Shown piece by piece: positions 63,882-64,000 of a stretch of DNA of 64,000 nt (positions are counted from its first letter, which is position 1; each line of letters begins with the position of its first letter). The notes under the pieces are model-generated. The model was not told where the DNA came from. It saw only the letters and a list, made by a program, of their open reading frames with translations, and did not search any database. The translations under genes and the position numbers were made by a program. The stretch is from Massiliimicrobium timonense (GTDB taxonomy: Bacteria > Bacillota_I > Bacilli_A > Erysipelotrichales > Coprobacillaceae), in contig NZ_NFLJ01000003.1 in NCBI RefSeq assembly GCF_002160865.1, positions 47,198 to 111,197 of the forward strand, given 5' to 3'.

Positions 63882-64000
63882 TATAAAATTGAAAATAAAA
63901 AAAGAAAAATGAAATATTTTTGCGTATATAAATAATAGAGAGGTTAGAAATATTATATAGTGTTTACTATAAGCAATGATTTGTGTATAATATGTTTAGC
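63882..64000 (+). repeat. 119-bp leader repeat, copy 2 (ends at the window edge)
   Basis: This copy matches 58285-58403 at 118 of 119 positions, including the TTTACT / TATAAT promoter. Since copy 1 leads into an Rpn-type gene, a second gene of that family probably begins just beyond the window. Confidence 0.9.

Noticed and set aside
1..64000. CRISPR array, tRNA, rRNA or classical insertion sequence
   Set aside because: No regularly spaced repeats, cloverleaf, ribosomal RNA segment or DDE transposase with terminal repeats was found; the only mobile-type gene is the Rpn nuclease.

Overview
The window is AT-rich, densely coding DNA. It has strong AAGGAGG-type ribosome-binding sites, short gene spacing, a T-box, many mannose- and cellobiose-type PTS parts and Cof-type HAD phosphatases. 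This indicates a low-GC Gram-positive gut anaerobe of the Bacillota. The mix of an oxygen-sensitive glycyl radical enzyme, KdpD-type sensors with a c-di-AMP motif, Rpn-family nucleases and MATE pumps fits Erysipelotrichia/Coprobacillaceae best. The phylum is fairly sure; the family is an inference. No rRNA, tRNA, CRISPR array, phage or classical insertion sequence was seen.

Layout. 1-5.4 kb: the end of a glycyl radical enzyme with a transaldolase-like aldolase, a TetR regulator divergent from a zinc alcohol dehydrogenase, a small zinc-ribbon membrane protein, a frameshifted aldo/keto reductase and a Cof phosphatase. 5.5-8.7 kb: an orphan ParB/Noc protein, then a TPP riboswitch driving thiM-thiE-thiD (thiamine salvage). 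8.9-13.5 kb: two MATE pumps and a rare HAD-SIS fusion protein. 13.5-20.3 kb: a sugar-amine (Amadori-type) locus with a SIS deglycase-like protein, a LevR-like activator and a complete mannose-type PTS (IIA, IIB, IIC, IID), with a shared TTTTTCAACACT motif in its control regions. 20.3-22.3 kb: a probable guanidine-IV (mepA) riboswitch upstream of a flavin-type protein and a MATE pump. 22.3-31 kb: a lactonase, Lrp plus aminotransferase plus an orphan PTS IIB, an ABC exporter behind a G8-tract promoter, an MFS pump with an ArsR-type regulator and paired palindromic operators, and a DUF3592 protein.

31-37.4 kb: a sugar operon (nanE, cellobiose-type PTS IIC, HAD, DUF4127, GDSL hydrolase, RpiR regulator), followed by a decayed stretch with remnants of an AraC regulator and a HAD hydrolase. 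37.4-51.1 kb: an expanded potassium (Kdp) locus holding kdpF, kdpA, kdpB and kdpC, a small membrane protein, three KdpD-like proteins (one without a kinase, one without the sensor half, one full length) and three KdpE-like regulators. A TPR protein at the far end sits behind an OmpR-type operator. 51.1-58.3 kb: an arginine T-box (specifier CGC) leading argG-H-C-J-B-F, with no argD. 58.3-64 kb: an Rpn-family nuclease and a BceRS-BceAB peptide-resistance module, flanked by two nearly identical 119-bp direct repeats. The second repeat ends at the window edge, so another Rpn-type gene probably begins just outside.

The most unusual parts are the split and multiplied Kdp signalling locus, the LevR-like activator that has lost its sigma-54 contact motif, the G8 promoter tract, the guanidine-IV-like RNA, and the Rpn leader repeat.
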